Part shown: in pieces, positions 22,462 to 35,500 of the stretch
Position numbering within the stretch: the stretch's first letter is position 1
Layout: every line of letters begins with the position of its first letter
Assembly: GCA_003864495.1 (NCBI GenBank)
Contig: PEDN01001370.1
Coordinates: 124,001-188,000, forward strand
Length of the DNA stretch: 64,000 nt
Direction: 5' to 3'
Origin: Nemopilema nomurai
Lineage: Eukaryota > Cnidaria > Scyphozoa > Rhizostomeae > Rhizostomatidae
Notes under the pieces: model-generated
Told to the model about the DNA's origin: nothing
Seen by the model: the letters and a program-made list of their open reading frames with translations, nothing else
Database searches by the model: none
Position numbers and translations under genes: made by a program

Positions 22462-25400
22462 ATGGCTTCTATCAATGGTTTCTCTCTTCGATTTTTAGTC
22501 TGTCTTCTGTGTACCAAAACAGGTTGGTAGTTAATCTTGGTTATCCTCACCGTTCTAGAATAATAGATTAGAAACTTGATCGAGTATTGTCGTCGGTTCC
22601 TCGTTTTGTAAGATGACTTTTAAAAAGAAATGCTCAAGGTTATACGTAGAGGTAAACATACCAGCAGACCACTGGCCTATTTGTATGTTGGGGATAAGTT
22701 TCAAGAGTAAATAACTGTGTCTGAAGTCTTGAACTTAATGCTTGTGAATCGGCTTTATCCGACGGTAATTGAACTCTTTCCTAATGTACTTTCGGCTTCC
22801 CATTCAGCAATTTGTGGTTGATTTTTCCTTGATTTGTATTTGAATTAAAAATGTCGCTAGTGTAAGTAAGTCGATTTATTACCAAGTTCAATGCTGAGGG
22901 TATACTCTGATTCCTATAAAATAATCAACTTTACTGTTACACAGGGCCTGAGTGTCTTTCAACCTTTTCTCGATATTTTGCCAACATTTTAGGCGTTTTA
23001 GATTCGTTATAAAAGCGAGTGTGTAATTCGCATATTTTAAACGAAAATGCCATTTGGCTGTCCTTTATCAATTCATCTGCTACGAAATACTGTGGCGTTG
23101 TCTTCTTCTCGAAATATGTTTGTATGCATGCCAACCGACAGTCAACAATTTCGAAAATACTTTTATTCTCGTTGTTCTCTTGAATAGGTTTCAGACACAG
23201 TAATAACTCACCACACATCGAAAGGTCATTAAACCAATTTGTTTCCATGAAACCTCTTTTGTACCTGTTGTCAACCCTTTTTAAAAACACCGTAAAATGC
23301 TTCGGAAATTGAGGCCATCATGAAGGGCGGGCCCACACTCCCTTGAAAGGTTTGTTGGAAAGTCGTTAGTATTGATTCCTAAGGAAAGAGAATAAAAAAA
23401 GAGGGACAGTATTAACAAGTTGAGCCGCAGCTTCTTCGTGGATATTTGAATCGTAGTGACGTAAGCATATGGGAAGCATAAACCCCAGACCAGAGCAAAT
23501 ATAAGCTGAAAAGGCATTTGCAATGGGAAATGCAATTTCGGATATTATTTTGCACTCGACTATAATTTACGTCTTGTGTTTTCGCATTCGGAAAATGTTG
23601 TGAATTAACGGTATTTCCCGAGGATACCGGACCCAATTTGCTTTCTTCTGGCCAACAATTTGCCTTCTTTCATCTCAAGGAACAACGTCTAACCACTTCC
23701 TTCTTTCGACATGAGTTTCGCATTAGGAAGATTCCTGCTAGGGAATTAGATTTAGAAATCTGGCACTACAGAGATCAACGCACCACTAACTGCAACTCCT
23801 TAAGAAAAAAGGGGGGGGGTATGATTCTAGTTCTAAGGCGTGCTCATACCAGAGAGTTTCCCTTTCTTATTTCACTTTTCTTGGTTTGACGATGGAGGTG
23901 GGTAGCAAAACCCTCCAACAACTAGAACTAAAGGCTGGTTTTCATATAACGTAGTTCGACGACGTATTTCATCGCAATTCAGGGTTCACGATTTTTACGA
24001 CATATGAAAACTGCAAAACGTAATTCACCGTAATTCGCCTTAATTCACCGTATTTTGTCGGAAGAAACAAATTTTTTTAATTTCTTCTGATGAATTACGA
24101 CGAATTACGTTCTATTAAGATTATTTACGTTAGGCGGTTTTCATAAAATTTGGTCAGTTTTCACATAACGGAAATAATCTTAATTGATCGTAGACTTGGA
24201 ATTGCGATGAAATACGTTGAAATACGTTATATGAAAACCAGCCTTAAGTTTTCTTGGGATGGCTTTGGTAATTAATTCAATTGGGGGCTTTGGTATGTAA
24301 TTCAATATGTTTCTCCCGCGCTTGTGGCCAAAACTTTTGGGGGAAAGCATTTGACCAGAAGCTATTGGGAGCTGTAAACTTCTAGATCCGCAGATCCTGA
24401 CTGGCTTTGTTTTTACACAGTGATCGCGGAATTCATGCCAAATATCAACTGTGGCCTAAGAATGACGGTAGTCCCAACGAGTTTGGACGCCTCATACCGC
24501 TACTATCCTTACTTTGTCAGTTTGAGTCGGTGCCAAGGCTCACAAGGAAGAACTCCTCCAGCATTGGTAGAGTGCGTCCCCGCAGAGGTGGAAACGGTGA
24601 ACGTCGAAGTGAGGCAGCTGCAATCAACCGACGCGCCAAATGCCCGAGGTGCCCCCAATGTGCAGAATAAGATGTACGTACCGTTGACCAACCACACCAA
24701 GTGCAAAGTCCAGTGCGCCTTCAAAAGGGAGGATTGCAAAGCGCCGAATGTTTATGACGAAAGAAACTGTCGATGCATATGCAACTTAGGCCTAATTGGC
24801 CCCGCTGGAATGATTTGCCGTGATCCTCGTAAAATGTATGTTTGTTATTTTCTTTTGACAAAGTTTCCTGTGAATGAAAAGGCATCAGTAGTTGGATTTA
24901 CTTCATGAACCTTTCCCAAAAATCCAAAGCAAGGGTCGTAGTAATATTTCAGGGCCATAAAAATTGACTGCTCCACAGCTGGGAGTTGGAGGAGGGTTTT
25001 GCCTGTTAATGTCATACTTGGGGAACATTTATTAGTAATTTTTATTATAAACAATGAAAATGATTGCAAAAATGTTTATTTTGCGTTATTATTGAGGAAG
25101 GTTTGAATTATGAAATTGCAGTCTGAAGAAGGTTCTAACTTTTCTGGGGTCTGTAAAATTCCCTCCCCCTTCCTGTACAACTCATACTTAAGAGATACCC
25201 AGGGATATTTATGTTTGTTTCTTTTGTTTCAGTTCAGTTAACGACCCTTGTTGTGAAGATTCGCATTTAAACTGTATTATATTCTTCAAATGCTGCTGCA
25301 GACTTGATAAAAATAACAATTGCAACAACCTTTAATGTCATTGATTAGTTAGTAAGATGAAATAACGAGAAATAGAGTCTGTGCTCATTGATAATAAGAG

Positions 25401-26939
25401 ACACCGTTTTATTAGATGGAGTAGCGTGGCTTGTGGCTGCATGTGCAAAAACACAAGACCCTGCAAAAACCGGCGCCAATACTTTGACCAAAACAGTTGC
25501 TCCTGCAAATGCAAGAGAAGGCGCGCAGCTACGAAGGGCTGTGTATACTACGGTGAAAATTACGATGCATTAACCTGCAGTTGTATCAAGAAAGCGAGAC
25601 GGGTCAAGCAAAACCAAAGTTAGTAAGTATTTTTTTTTTTTTCCTTTTGATTAGGAAATTTCTTTGATTGATTTGACTATTTGCTCATAAAAGCAATAGT
25701 TTGTATGCCCGAGTGCAAAGCAGTACTGAAAGTCACAGACTTGGTTGATCAATAAATTGTTCAGTTTATATTACTTGATTTTATCTCATAATTTGATTCG
25801 ACCAATGCAGCCAGTGGTTTCAGTATAATCATTCACAAAACTTGTCATTGATACTCAAGTAGCTCTTGATTAGAGAAGCCTGAACGTGAATGGTATGATA
25901 GACTGGTCACTTGATTACGTGACTCTGTGCAAATGTCATGCTCCATTCTATCATTTTTCAGACACGAATCAAGATGGAAATGACGAGAAAGACACTGGAT
26001 TCTGGCTTGGGGCAGCAGCTGTAGAATTCCTTGTCATGCTTTTCGCCTTCGACATATTCCTGTACAAGCACCAGGCTGGGCTATCATTTACCATCAAGTC
26101 CAAAATTTCGAGTGTGGACAAACCAAGGAGTAGTGAGAGTGATGGCCTTTCGGAAGATGCACTCGAACCCACAAAGTGTAAGTAGACGTGTCGATTCAAG
26201 CGTCAATTAACATGCTCCGAAGGGTTATGATATTTAGTTTGGTTTTGGAGACCTTTGAGCGACCTCTTTTAACATAGAGAATTTCCCGTGGTTAGTGTTG
26301 CATGTTACCTTGACTGTAATGTTCTGAACGACCTGTTCCCTTGACATATAGGAAAACAGGACCACTTGCTAGACCTTCTACATTTTCAAGAGGTAGTGGG
26401 TATCTCTCCTGCTATTACCTACATTTGCAAATATTTTGACTGAAGTGTGCACTTCAACTCAAAATGACACCTCTGTTTTTCCTGCTGTTCCCTTATTGTC
26501 TTCCATCACGGCTTCTGCTTGAAGTTTTTTTGTGAAGATCACTGTCAGAAGTTCTGTCCCTTTTTTACTTCATAAGAGGAGCAGCTTGTATTATAAAATA
26601 AAAAAGGGGACTGAACTTCTAAGATTTATGTACAGGGGATTTTCGTAGCAAAAATGCAAATCCGCTCCTTCAAAAACTTGATTTAACCAACAGAAATCCT
26701 TAACCTAAGAAGAACCGTTGCTTCTGGAGAAATAACTGATACCCAACGTAATTATTTGTCCTTTTTATTTCACAGATCGTCTAACGTTTAGAGAAATCCT
26801 TCGTCGCCAATCGCGAGTTTCGAGTTCACTTCGGAGACGGTCATCTACGTATTCAAATGCATGCGCTGGTCCCCAGACCCCGCTCATTACGTCACCAAGC
26901 CAAAACAACATTGCAGAAGATGTGTTTTTCCAAGATTAA
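22462..26939 (+). CDS. Membrane-anchored VEGF-C/D-like protein, gene A
   Basis: Exons 22462-22522, 24421-24835, 25416-25618, 25962-26177 and 26776-26939 (phases 1, 2, 1, 1) give 352 residues. In order: a signal peptide (residues 1 to about 20); a PDGF/VEGF-type cystine-knot domain (about 31-119) with C31, FVSLSRCQG, ALVECVP and the glycosylation sequon NHT before KC; a CxCxC repeat (C-x10-CRCIC); a second set in exon 3 (CGCMC, then C-x11-CSCKC, then CVYYGENYDALTCSC); one transmembrane helix in exon 4 (about 240-260, FWLGAAAVEFLVMLFAFD); and a basic, Ser-rich tail ending EDVFFQD. The order matches VEGF-C/D up to the membrane anchor, which those lack. Both interchain cysteines and one knot disulfide are missing. 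A donor GTTAGT ends exon 3; the alternative GTAAGT there would create a stop. Intron 1 holds a MITE. It could be a tethered ligand or a receptor. Confidence 0.85.
22937..23290 (-). other. 117-codon open frame in intron 1 of gene A, unknown
   Basis: Minus-strand open frame without an ATG at its first codon (GTG). Composition is protein-like, with several Cys and charged residues and no low complexity, but no family is recognised. It may be a fragment of a decayed gene or element exon. Confidence 0.2.
23932..24244. mobile_element. 313-bp MITE with TAA target duplication
   Basis: Terminal inverted repeats of at least 22 bp (AGGCTGGTTTTCATATAACG at the left, its complement at the right) are flanked by TAA on both sides (23929-23931 and 24245-24247). 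Three-base TWA duplications are typical of PIF/Harbinger-type elements. The interior is a series of AATTACG/CGTAATT-type short inverted motifs without coding capacity. It is inserted in intron 1 of gene A. Confidence 0.85.
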
Positions 26940-28288
26940 TCATTAAATAAATAAATTTTAGTATTTAGCATGGCAGTTGTAGATAGGCAGTTTGTTTATA
27001 AAGATTTTCATAATATTTTCCTTGTCACTATTGAATAATGTTCGTACGGGAAAGTAGTTGTAAGGAACATTTTAACATTCTCGCGCCACTGATCGCGATT
27101 CTAATATAATAAACTTGAGAATTAAAAAGTTTTTAGTGCTACCAAAAATAAATATTTTATCCTATATCCTATTTAATACAAATAATCTGATTTCCCAACA
27201 GCTTATAGAGTTTTACAACTTATCATATGTAAATACAACTGTTTCTACCTCTCTAATGCATATGTAACATTTTAAAATGGGATTCCCAAAATTCCAAATT
27301 GAAGTCTTCCACAACCAATACACTAATTAATATATTTACGCTGTGAGATGAAACTTGTATAGAAATCTTTGTGAAATGATTTTGAATTGATGTTTTTCGA
27401 TTGCTATTATCACACAATGTGAGTTATTATTATCTTCGTCACTCGACGTGAATTGCATTTACCTTGGCAAGGCCTTTAACAGGTTAATACTAGTTTCAGA
27501 AAACTTAACAAAGATCTTCTAGGAAGAACAAGACTATTATTTGGTATCAAACGTCTGTCTCCAGTAACCTTTTTGTTAACAACATGCCTGTTAGTCTCTT
27601 TTTACCGAGAGACTAGTGAACCTTCGGTCGGGGGAAAGCAACTTTTCATGAAGGCTCACCTTGGACTAACCAACTGTCTTTTGTTCTGGAGCCTTGGATG
27701 ATTCTGTCTTTTGTTAACATAGAGGTGCCGTAATAATCAAAGCGAAAGTTCTGAATTTCTGAAATATATGTCCAGTACGTTTCAAATCTAATCAAACAAT
27801 CAAACAAAGTTGAATAATCAAATTTAAATTACAAGCTAAATTGGCCGAGCCCAAGATGAGAGGGGGCCAGCTGGGGAAGGATTTCTTGATATCCACCTTG
27901 AGTCCGATCCAAAATTTTTATGAACATGATGGGTCATCGAATAATTAATCAATTTATTCATTCATTCCCACTTTTGCTCATTCCTATAGTAGACAAAGCA
28001 AGGCAATATTTCTGCAAAAGATTGCGGCAGGATTCGTCAGAATGCGTCATGAAAAGCTTGGAATTCGCCAAACTTGATACGGATGGGAGTGAAGGGGGCT
28101 ATATTTCCGTTTAGCTGCTCTAAATTAACACTCTCTTCTCGTTCCGGAAGTAGCACCATCGGATATGCTCGCCTGACAGAAATAGAAAACATTCGAGCTC
28201 ATTTTCAATGAAATTTACCGGCAGAGTTTTACGAAGCCTGCGCTGGCCTGCACAAATTAAACCTTAGTGGTTGACCGTTTTCTATGAG

Positions 28289-28412
28289 TACCGTAAATCC
28301 TCGAATTGCCCCCCCCTCGAAAAAGCCCCCCCCCCGACTCTCGAATAAGCCCCCGCCCTAGAACTACAAATTTTCAATAAGCCCCCCCCCTCGAATAAGC
28401 CGCCCCACACCC
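28289..28412. repeat. Interspersed-type repeat with CGAATAAGCCCCC units
   Basis: Several copies of a CTCGAATAAGCCCCCCC motif follow a head reading TACCGTAAATCCTCGAATTG. The look is that of a dispersed low-complexity repeat or MITE fragment. There is no coding capacity. Confidence 0.5.
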
Positions 28413-30328
28413 ACCCTTTCACATACACATTTGAGATGCTTCCTACATCTTTTTATAAATGTATCTATTATCTTTGGATAATGAATCTTGTTTATTTCCT
28501 TCAAACTTAAAAGGGTGTAGTGGAATCGTGTAGTTTAAATAATAAATAGAACACGCTAAGGAATTTGACAATAAAATTCCAAGAATGTCTTCAGAAAGCA
28601 TTTTCGAAAAATCACCGTCACCATCATGGTTAACCACGCTATCAAAACAAGCCATTAAATGGTATGAAATTGCCCACACTGTGAAATTTGTTTGTTTGTT
28701 AATGTTGCGTTCGAGGAAGGCTCAATTATTTCGCTAGCACTTGCTTGTAGGAAAAAGTTGATAATCAGACTTCATTTTTAGTTCCTGCTCTTCCAAGAAG
28801 TGATTCATAATTGCTTCGGTGTCGCATTATCTCCTCGAGCTTTTGATTCGCCGATGTTCCTTTCCTCTGAATCCATGAATGTTCTTTCGACGAATTCCTT
28901 TCTTTTCTATCGTTCTTGGATTTACAGCTAAGCCCTGCAATTCAAAACAGTATTAAAAGTGTACATACATTGTGTTGGCGGAAGCAAATTCATTCTGAAA
29001 CCTCTTTGTATTTGATAGTTTCACTTTCGAAGATTGGCTTGATGACAATGTAACCACACAATTTCTTTTTCAAGCAGAGATGTTCCCAGGCTGGAAAATA
29101 TTCTTATCAAAACACACCAACTTTCTTATCATGTTCCTCATCAAATTTCATTCTTCAATAAGTTGGCGAAACTGAAAGACAGTACAATTTCTTGCTTTGC
29201 TGTGTGGGGCTTTTGAATCACTTACCAGCTGCAATGCATGAAAGTCTATCCTTCTACATTATCAAGACGTTTAGACTGTTGTGATTTATGTTATGGCTGG
29301 GCCAGAATTTTCAGGGAAAATATCAATTTTAAGGAGAAGAAAGTAATGGAAGCAAAAGTCCCGGTACCCAATGGCCAAGGGGCCCCGTGGAAGTCCACGT
29401 CAATAGGAAAAAATTTGTTATCACTATGCAATTCTTTGGTTTGAGCTTCTAAAGCATTGTGTCCCATATTTCTATTTTATTGAACAAAATATTAAATAAA
29501 AATGCAATCAAAGTATCACCCGCAAATAGTTAATCTAAAAATGCCTCTGTATTCTATTGGGTATAGCAGTATACACAAGTGAGCTTTCCATTTGAAATGC
29601 TAGACAACTCAGACAGTATTTAATCAATGTCTAGTTGTTTAATTTCTGCAACTGACCTGTAAACTCTGTGCGTAATAATTTCCCACGACGCAGGCTTCGG
29701 ATCGTCGTGGAGTTTGCCAAGCGAACAATGAGCGCAAGCACGGCCCATTGACAAAGACTCTGCGTCAGTGCTGCGTCATGCGTGTATGATGTCTTGCAGC
29801 GGCCATCTTGGAAATCAATCAGCCCGCGAATGCACTGCGCCCACTGTTCAGCCCCAAACGAGCAAACACAGAGCGCAATTTCTCACGCTGGAGTCAAAAG
29901 GTTGCAAGACGTCGCTCTAAACCATTCAAAACAATAATTTAACATTTCGTTCGCAGTAGTTATTCTTATTATAAATCTTCAAAAGTCTGTTCTTATTATC
30001 ATAAGTCTTTGTGAATTGCAGGGTTGATGTAGATACATTTTCGTTTTGCCTTTGCTACTTCGTCTTTGCAGCATAAACAAGCTGAAACTCAGTCTGTTTA
30101 TTATTCATTCAGGTTCACAAATGTGAAATTTGAAATCAATTTTTAGCAGCATGCCGTATCCAAATTACTATAATGTTGTGATATACAATGCTATGTCCCA
30201 CTTTATTTTTTTACTAATTAATATTTGCACTGTCCAGCTTCATATTCATTTTTCTAATTTGTTGAAAAATCTAATTTTATTTAGTTTGCAATGGCAACAT
30301 GACTGCAACGAGGTTGTCAAATTTCTAA

Positions 30329-30370
30329 GACAAACAGAAAGACAAACAGAAAGACAAACAGAAAGACAGA
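30329..30370. repeat. 12-bp tandem repeat (GAAAGACAAACA)
   Basis: About three and a half perfect copies. A separate (CATT)n-rich stretch follows at 30440-30560. Confidence 0.85.
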
Positions 30371-32427
30371 AAAATATAATTTCACACGAAAAAATTCCCC
30401 TATTCTCTTGAAAACTTCTTCAAAGCTGTGAACTCATCTATTTTTCTTCCATTCGCTCTTTCATTCATACAGTCCTCCATTCATGCGTTCTTCCATTCAT
30501 TCGTCCATTCATTCATCCATTCTTGCATTTATTCATTCATTCATTCATTTTCATTTACAGTTCTTGTCTATTTCATGCTTCCCTTCCAATGTGGTATATT
30601 TCTGCGTGTGACCAAGTGTTGTTATTTAAAATTTCCTTGAAATCTGTTTGAGGAAGTTGATGAAGCTGTGTCTTCCCGAAAGTGAAAGCGAGAGTTATTA
30701 GTGGCAGGAGATTGAATGTCTAAAGCCAATTATAGGTTCCCAAAGCTGTTCAATAGAAGAAAAGGGTTATTGGGGTTTACATTTTCGACAATATGTTTAT
30801 TGCTACTGATAAATTACCCAGCCAGATTTGTTGTCCAAAGCCATACCCGCCCCCGTCATTCCCTAAGCCAGAACTTCAAAGCCCGAATCTTACACTGGGG
30901 GAATCAACGAGTTCCATTATCTCTAGTTCACAAAATTCCTCAGGAAAAATTATTCAGTTTACAAATACTGGCCTAGGTGCAATAGTTGTCTCGTCGGCTT
31001 CTTACGAGCAAAGCAGTTCCCCTTACGAAAATATTGACACAAAAAATTGCCAGCACAGCATAATTGATGGCTATGATGTCTTGATATACTTTTGCTGGCA
31101 AAAATTGAATCACATTATTTGTTCTTTCAGTATGCATATTTGCTCGAAAGCACCTACTCCTTTCTCTTCAAGTTTCGTCAAAACCGTTGCTTACCTGCAG
31201 TTGTGCGCACAAACGTACAGGCATTTGAAATGTGTATCCACTGAAGAGAGGGGAACAAAGGAGATAGAGGCACGCAGCGGCAGGAATGGCTACTAAGCAT
31301 TATACCTAGCTTGAAAGACGAGCTTTTAGTAAACTTTCATTCTTTATACATTGTCCAACTAATAGGGAAGTGCAGCTTTATTAAATTGCTGGAATGGTTT
31401 CGTGAAAACTATTCCTGTATTAACAAAATATTTGAAGATGAAATCCTTTCGAAAATGCGCCTTCTTACCCAAATAAACAAATTTGAGTCGACTTTTTAGT
31501 CCTCAATAATGCTAAGCGATTTCTACAGAAGCCCTAGTGTCCATTGATACCGAATTTTCAATGTCAAATCATTTGTTAGCTTGTATTTGCTGCCGATACT
31601 TTTTTGTTTTTTTCTTGAATGCTCTTTTTTACCAATTTATGACAGTCACATTTTTCATTAGTAATCGTGTGCCTCCAGTGATCAGGAAAAATAGTAGATC
31701 TGGTTGCAAAAGCCTTGAAAATAATTACGAAATGCTTTTTCTGCAAGCTTTGCCAGCGTTCTGAAGGAAAAAAACTATTTAAAGTGTGATTTCTAACAGT
31801 TCAACTTTAAAGAACATCCCTGGAAATCGAAGCAGTCAGCTCCAAGGCAAGGCGCGCTGGATTCCTTGTGCGATGTAAAGAGCCGATGAAAATCGGATAT
31901 CCTTCTGGCAGATGACAAACAAACAAAGTCTGTGAAGGTGTCTGGAGTGACCGCTCATTTCTAGTTTCATGTCTGGAGTGAACGAATTCGACGAGTTCCT
32001 TCGCACGTCCTTGCTTTTATGAAACATAGACACGTCATCTAGTTGAAAGGAACTCTCGGGGTAAAAAGGGATGACTTCATGGTAAATGAAATTACCCGCC
32101 ACCACACATAATCCTTTTTGCGTCAACACATGCAAACTCGCAGTTCAATCGTTAATGGGTCTCATCAGTGCTATCTTTATTTATAATTTAGGTTCAATGC
32201 ACAGTAAAGCTGGTTACTGGATACTAAAAAGCCGTTTGAAAAGGCCTTATTGAAAACGTAGGATGTTTTTGCTATGCCTCCCACAAGGGTAATTCAATGG
32301 CGCATCAATGGTGCATCGGGGCCTAAACAGAGGCACTTTGATTCGTGCTAACAAGTGCAGGAAGTGCCGCCCATCTCACATGTCTCTAGAATGTAATCAC
32401 GTGGCCACTTGTTTGTACGCCGACCAA

Positions 32428-32434
32428 TATAAAG
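32428..32434 (+). promoter_or_regulatory. TATA box of VEGF-like gene B
   Basis: TATAAAG directly after a CCAAT-like CCAAT, about 124 bp before the gene B ATG. Position and sequence fit a core promoter. Confidence 0.5.
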
Positions 32435-32557
32435 GCACGTGTTATCATAGTACTCCCAAGATTGGTCCGGCAGAGTCAAAAGGTGAACAAGGACGGCTAA
32501 CCATTGCGAAATTGCTCAATCTCGAGGAAGTAAAAAGTGAATTGATCAAGCTGAATA

Positions 32558-35500
32558 ATGGGTCATATTTTGCTGATTAGTATCCTACTGCAGGTCCTAA
32601 GTCAAGGTATGTTAAATAATACGATTTTCACTGTGTCGTGATTAAAATTGTCGCATTGGAAACAAAAAGTTTGCTCTGCGAGATAATGTAGCCTAGGCCG
32701 CTCCCGGCTTCGTTTCTCTGGAGGGGACACTTCAGGTGCATAGTAATGTATTCGTGTGTAAAATGAACTAAAAACCGGGACATTTTCTCCTCCTGTTGCC
32801 TCTGATTTGACGATTACCGTTTCATTGAAATCGAAACGGAAACGAAGCTTTCGTAAACTTCCTGGACAACATCTTACCACAGCTGATGTGGGGAAAACCA
32901 TGCATCTAGGAAATAGTATCCTCGCAAAACTCAAACTTAAATCATTTTGGTAAGTGATATTTAAAAGGATTTTCCAGAAAATTGGTGGCATTTCCTTGAC
33001 TATTTTGGCAGTTAAGTTTTGTCAGACGAGACCAGGAATTGCTGATAGAGGGAAAACAAACAAATTCGGATTCGCATCACGAATTACAGTCACTGAGTCT
33101 ATGAAGTGTCAAGTGTGTTTACAAAGAGAATTGCCATTTCATAATCAAAACCGCTTGTTACGGGTTTACTAAAACTCATTTGATGGTGCTCAGACAATTT
33201 ATAGCATACTTGGCAAGACATTAGTCAGCGTTGAATGGGTTCTGCTAAAATGAGAAAAACTCGGAACGTGAACATTGGGAGTTGGGGAACCGCCCCTTTC
33301 GTTTTGCTGCCGCTACCAAAGACCTGCGGGGTTGCATTATTGATTCTGCCAATACTTTTTTAGTTTAAGAAACCTTTTGCATTTCGATCCAACAGTGACT
33401 TGTCGAGCTCCGCAATATTTATAACGCGAAATACAGCCCTTATTTCTCCAGACTGCCAGTATGACAAATTTATATTCGATATTATCTAGTAATTTCAATA
33501 GTGCAAGTGTACTTTTGTCGCAATTACCAAAGTAAGAGATGGAATCTCCAATCCAGTTTCCTATCGTATTGCATCTCCAAACGTTGTAGTCATGGATACT
33601 CGCCTATCATTATGGGGGACTTTTCGAGCTAGCGAGGTGTATTTTTTACTTAAACCTTCCTGTTGAAATTCTATATTCGCCTCTTGTTTATTGCTAATTC
33701 GGGTTCAGTCATCCATGAACTCAAAAGGCCGCTCGTCGTGTGCAGAAACACGAAACTGCGGGTTGTGATGACCTGGAAAGTCTTATTTAGTTTCTGTGTG
33801 AGCAACCCTTTTCTCGACTTGAGCTGCAATGCTGTGGACGACACGGCGTTAAACCTTTCTATTGTTGTTTGGTTTCCAATATGATTATCCGGGCGTTGTA
33901 CCCAGAATCCACTGGCTTTCATGGTCTCAAGATCTTTCTTGAACGAACACCGCAAACTATTCGCTTGTAGCACATGCGATTTGCGGAAGGTCACAAACGG
34001 ATTCTTAGAACTGCAGACAATAGAGTTCCAAAGTGTGATGTCACCAAAAGTCTATCGTAAGAATTTTTAATTTTAGCCACACAACATAAAGGACCCCCAT
34101 GAAATAGTTCCAAATGTGCAAATTGACCAAATATGCTTAAGATCGGTAAAGATATGGACAATGAAAGATTTGAAGTTTGCTGTCGAATCCCTGTTATTTT
34201 GGCTCAGTTCGCAAAGTTATGAACAGAGACCGGAATACAGAGGCTTGGAGGGAAAGAGTCAATACAAAAAGTGGTCATATCTCTACCATTTTCTAACACA
34301 ATTGACTAATTCTGCTCCTTTCGAGGTATTTCATGATGCCCTTTCAGGTTATACAGTTCAAATTCAAGTTCCTAAAATAGAATTTTTGTGACATTAATCA
34401 CTTTAGAACTCTGTCGTTCATGCGGAATGACCAATGGCTGTGATTTTATTTTGTCCTTCGTTTTCATTGCAATCTTCAAAGTGTGATTAATGTAGCATTT
34501 TCATTCATGGTCCTGGTTTTCCAAATAGAATTTTGCATAGCGCCACCGTTGTTTATTCAATTGCTCTTCGCTTGCGTGCCAAGCCGCATATCGTGCAATG
34601 TCCTATTGGGTTGGCAAGTGCTTGCTCACGGCAGTGTGTTTGCCACTCTTGTCCGGCATGTTGCGTGGGAATGTTTTCGTTTCTTGCATTGTGTCAATGG
34701 CCTTGTTTTCTTTCATTCGTTCTGCTGGAACAGTAGCAGAAATATCGAACGGGGAGCTCCTTCTAAGCGTCCCAGAGTACTGGCGCAGCACAGCATTTGA
34801 AATTGACTCGACATTTTTCATACTTCCAGGGGCATTATTGTCTTGACCGTGAGAGCTATCGGCCACGTAATTCCCTTTCCTTTTTTGTTGTAAACGGGCC
34901 ATTTTCTTCCTCATTTATTCAATTTTCTCCCATCTCCTTCTAAGCATCGCATCCTTTACTTGCAAAATTCGTCCCAATCATTTTTTAACGTCGTGTGCAT
35001 TGGGTCTTGTGGTTATTTTCACGAGAAGTTTGTACGATCTCGGATGTGAGATCTCGGTAAAGAGGCCAGCAAAGTCGGCTTCTATGTAAATAGGCCCTTA
35101 ACATTATTCGTCGCTATGTCAAATCTCGCTATGATGATGTTTGTTGATTAATTTTCCCTTTCCACATGAGCCAGTGGTATTATTGATGTCTCTCTCAATT
35201 TAGCCTTGTGCGAAAACAACGTCACAAAGCGTTTGCCAAACGAGGAATGTCGCTTACGAGAGACACTTGTTCACGTGGACAAGCAGGGTAGCAAATACTA
35301 CCCCCTGATAGTCAAGCTACATCGCTGTAGAGGCGCATGCAGGCACTACCCCCCGTCTGTCAAGAAGTGTGTCTCCGGCACACCTTCAAAGTACGTTGCC
35401 GTCAAAGTGACCAGTTTGAGAAACTTCAAAGGAGACACGGTATACCTGCGCAATGATTCTTCGTGCAGTTGCCAGTGTGTTCACGATGAAAAGGCGTGCT

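Larger units (their letters stand above)
26940..32420. other. 5.5 kb between VEGF-like genes A and B
   Basis: No gene recognised. It contains an interspersed-looking GC-rich patch at about 28289-28410 (repeated TCGAATAAGCCCCCCCC units), a 12-bp microsatellite of GAAAGACAAACA units at 30329-30370, and (CATT)n-rich DNA at 30440-30560. The many short open frames show no family resemblance. Confidence 0.45.

Noticed and set aside
25618..25626. Stop codon directly after exon 3 of gene A as the protein end (secreted form)
   Set aside because: A GTTAGT donor before it joins in phase to a TM exon that aligns with those of C and D; a read-through secreted isoform remains possible but is not the main model.
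30329..30370. Tandem repeat as a CRISPR array
   Set aside because: Contiguous 12-bp units without spacers in a eukaryotic genome; it is a microsatellite.
32602..32991. 129-codon minus-strand frame in intron 1 of gene B
   Set aside because: No family, no splice or promoter context, and it overlaps the donor of gene B exon 1; treated as chance.
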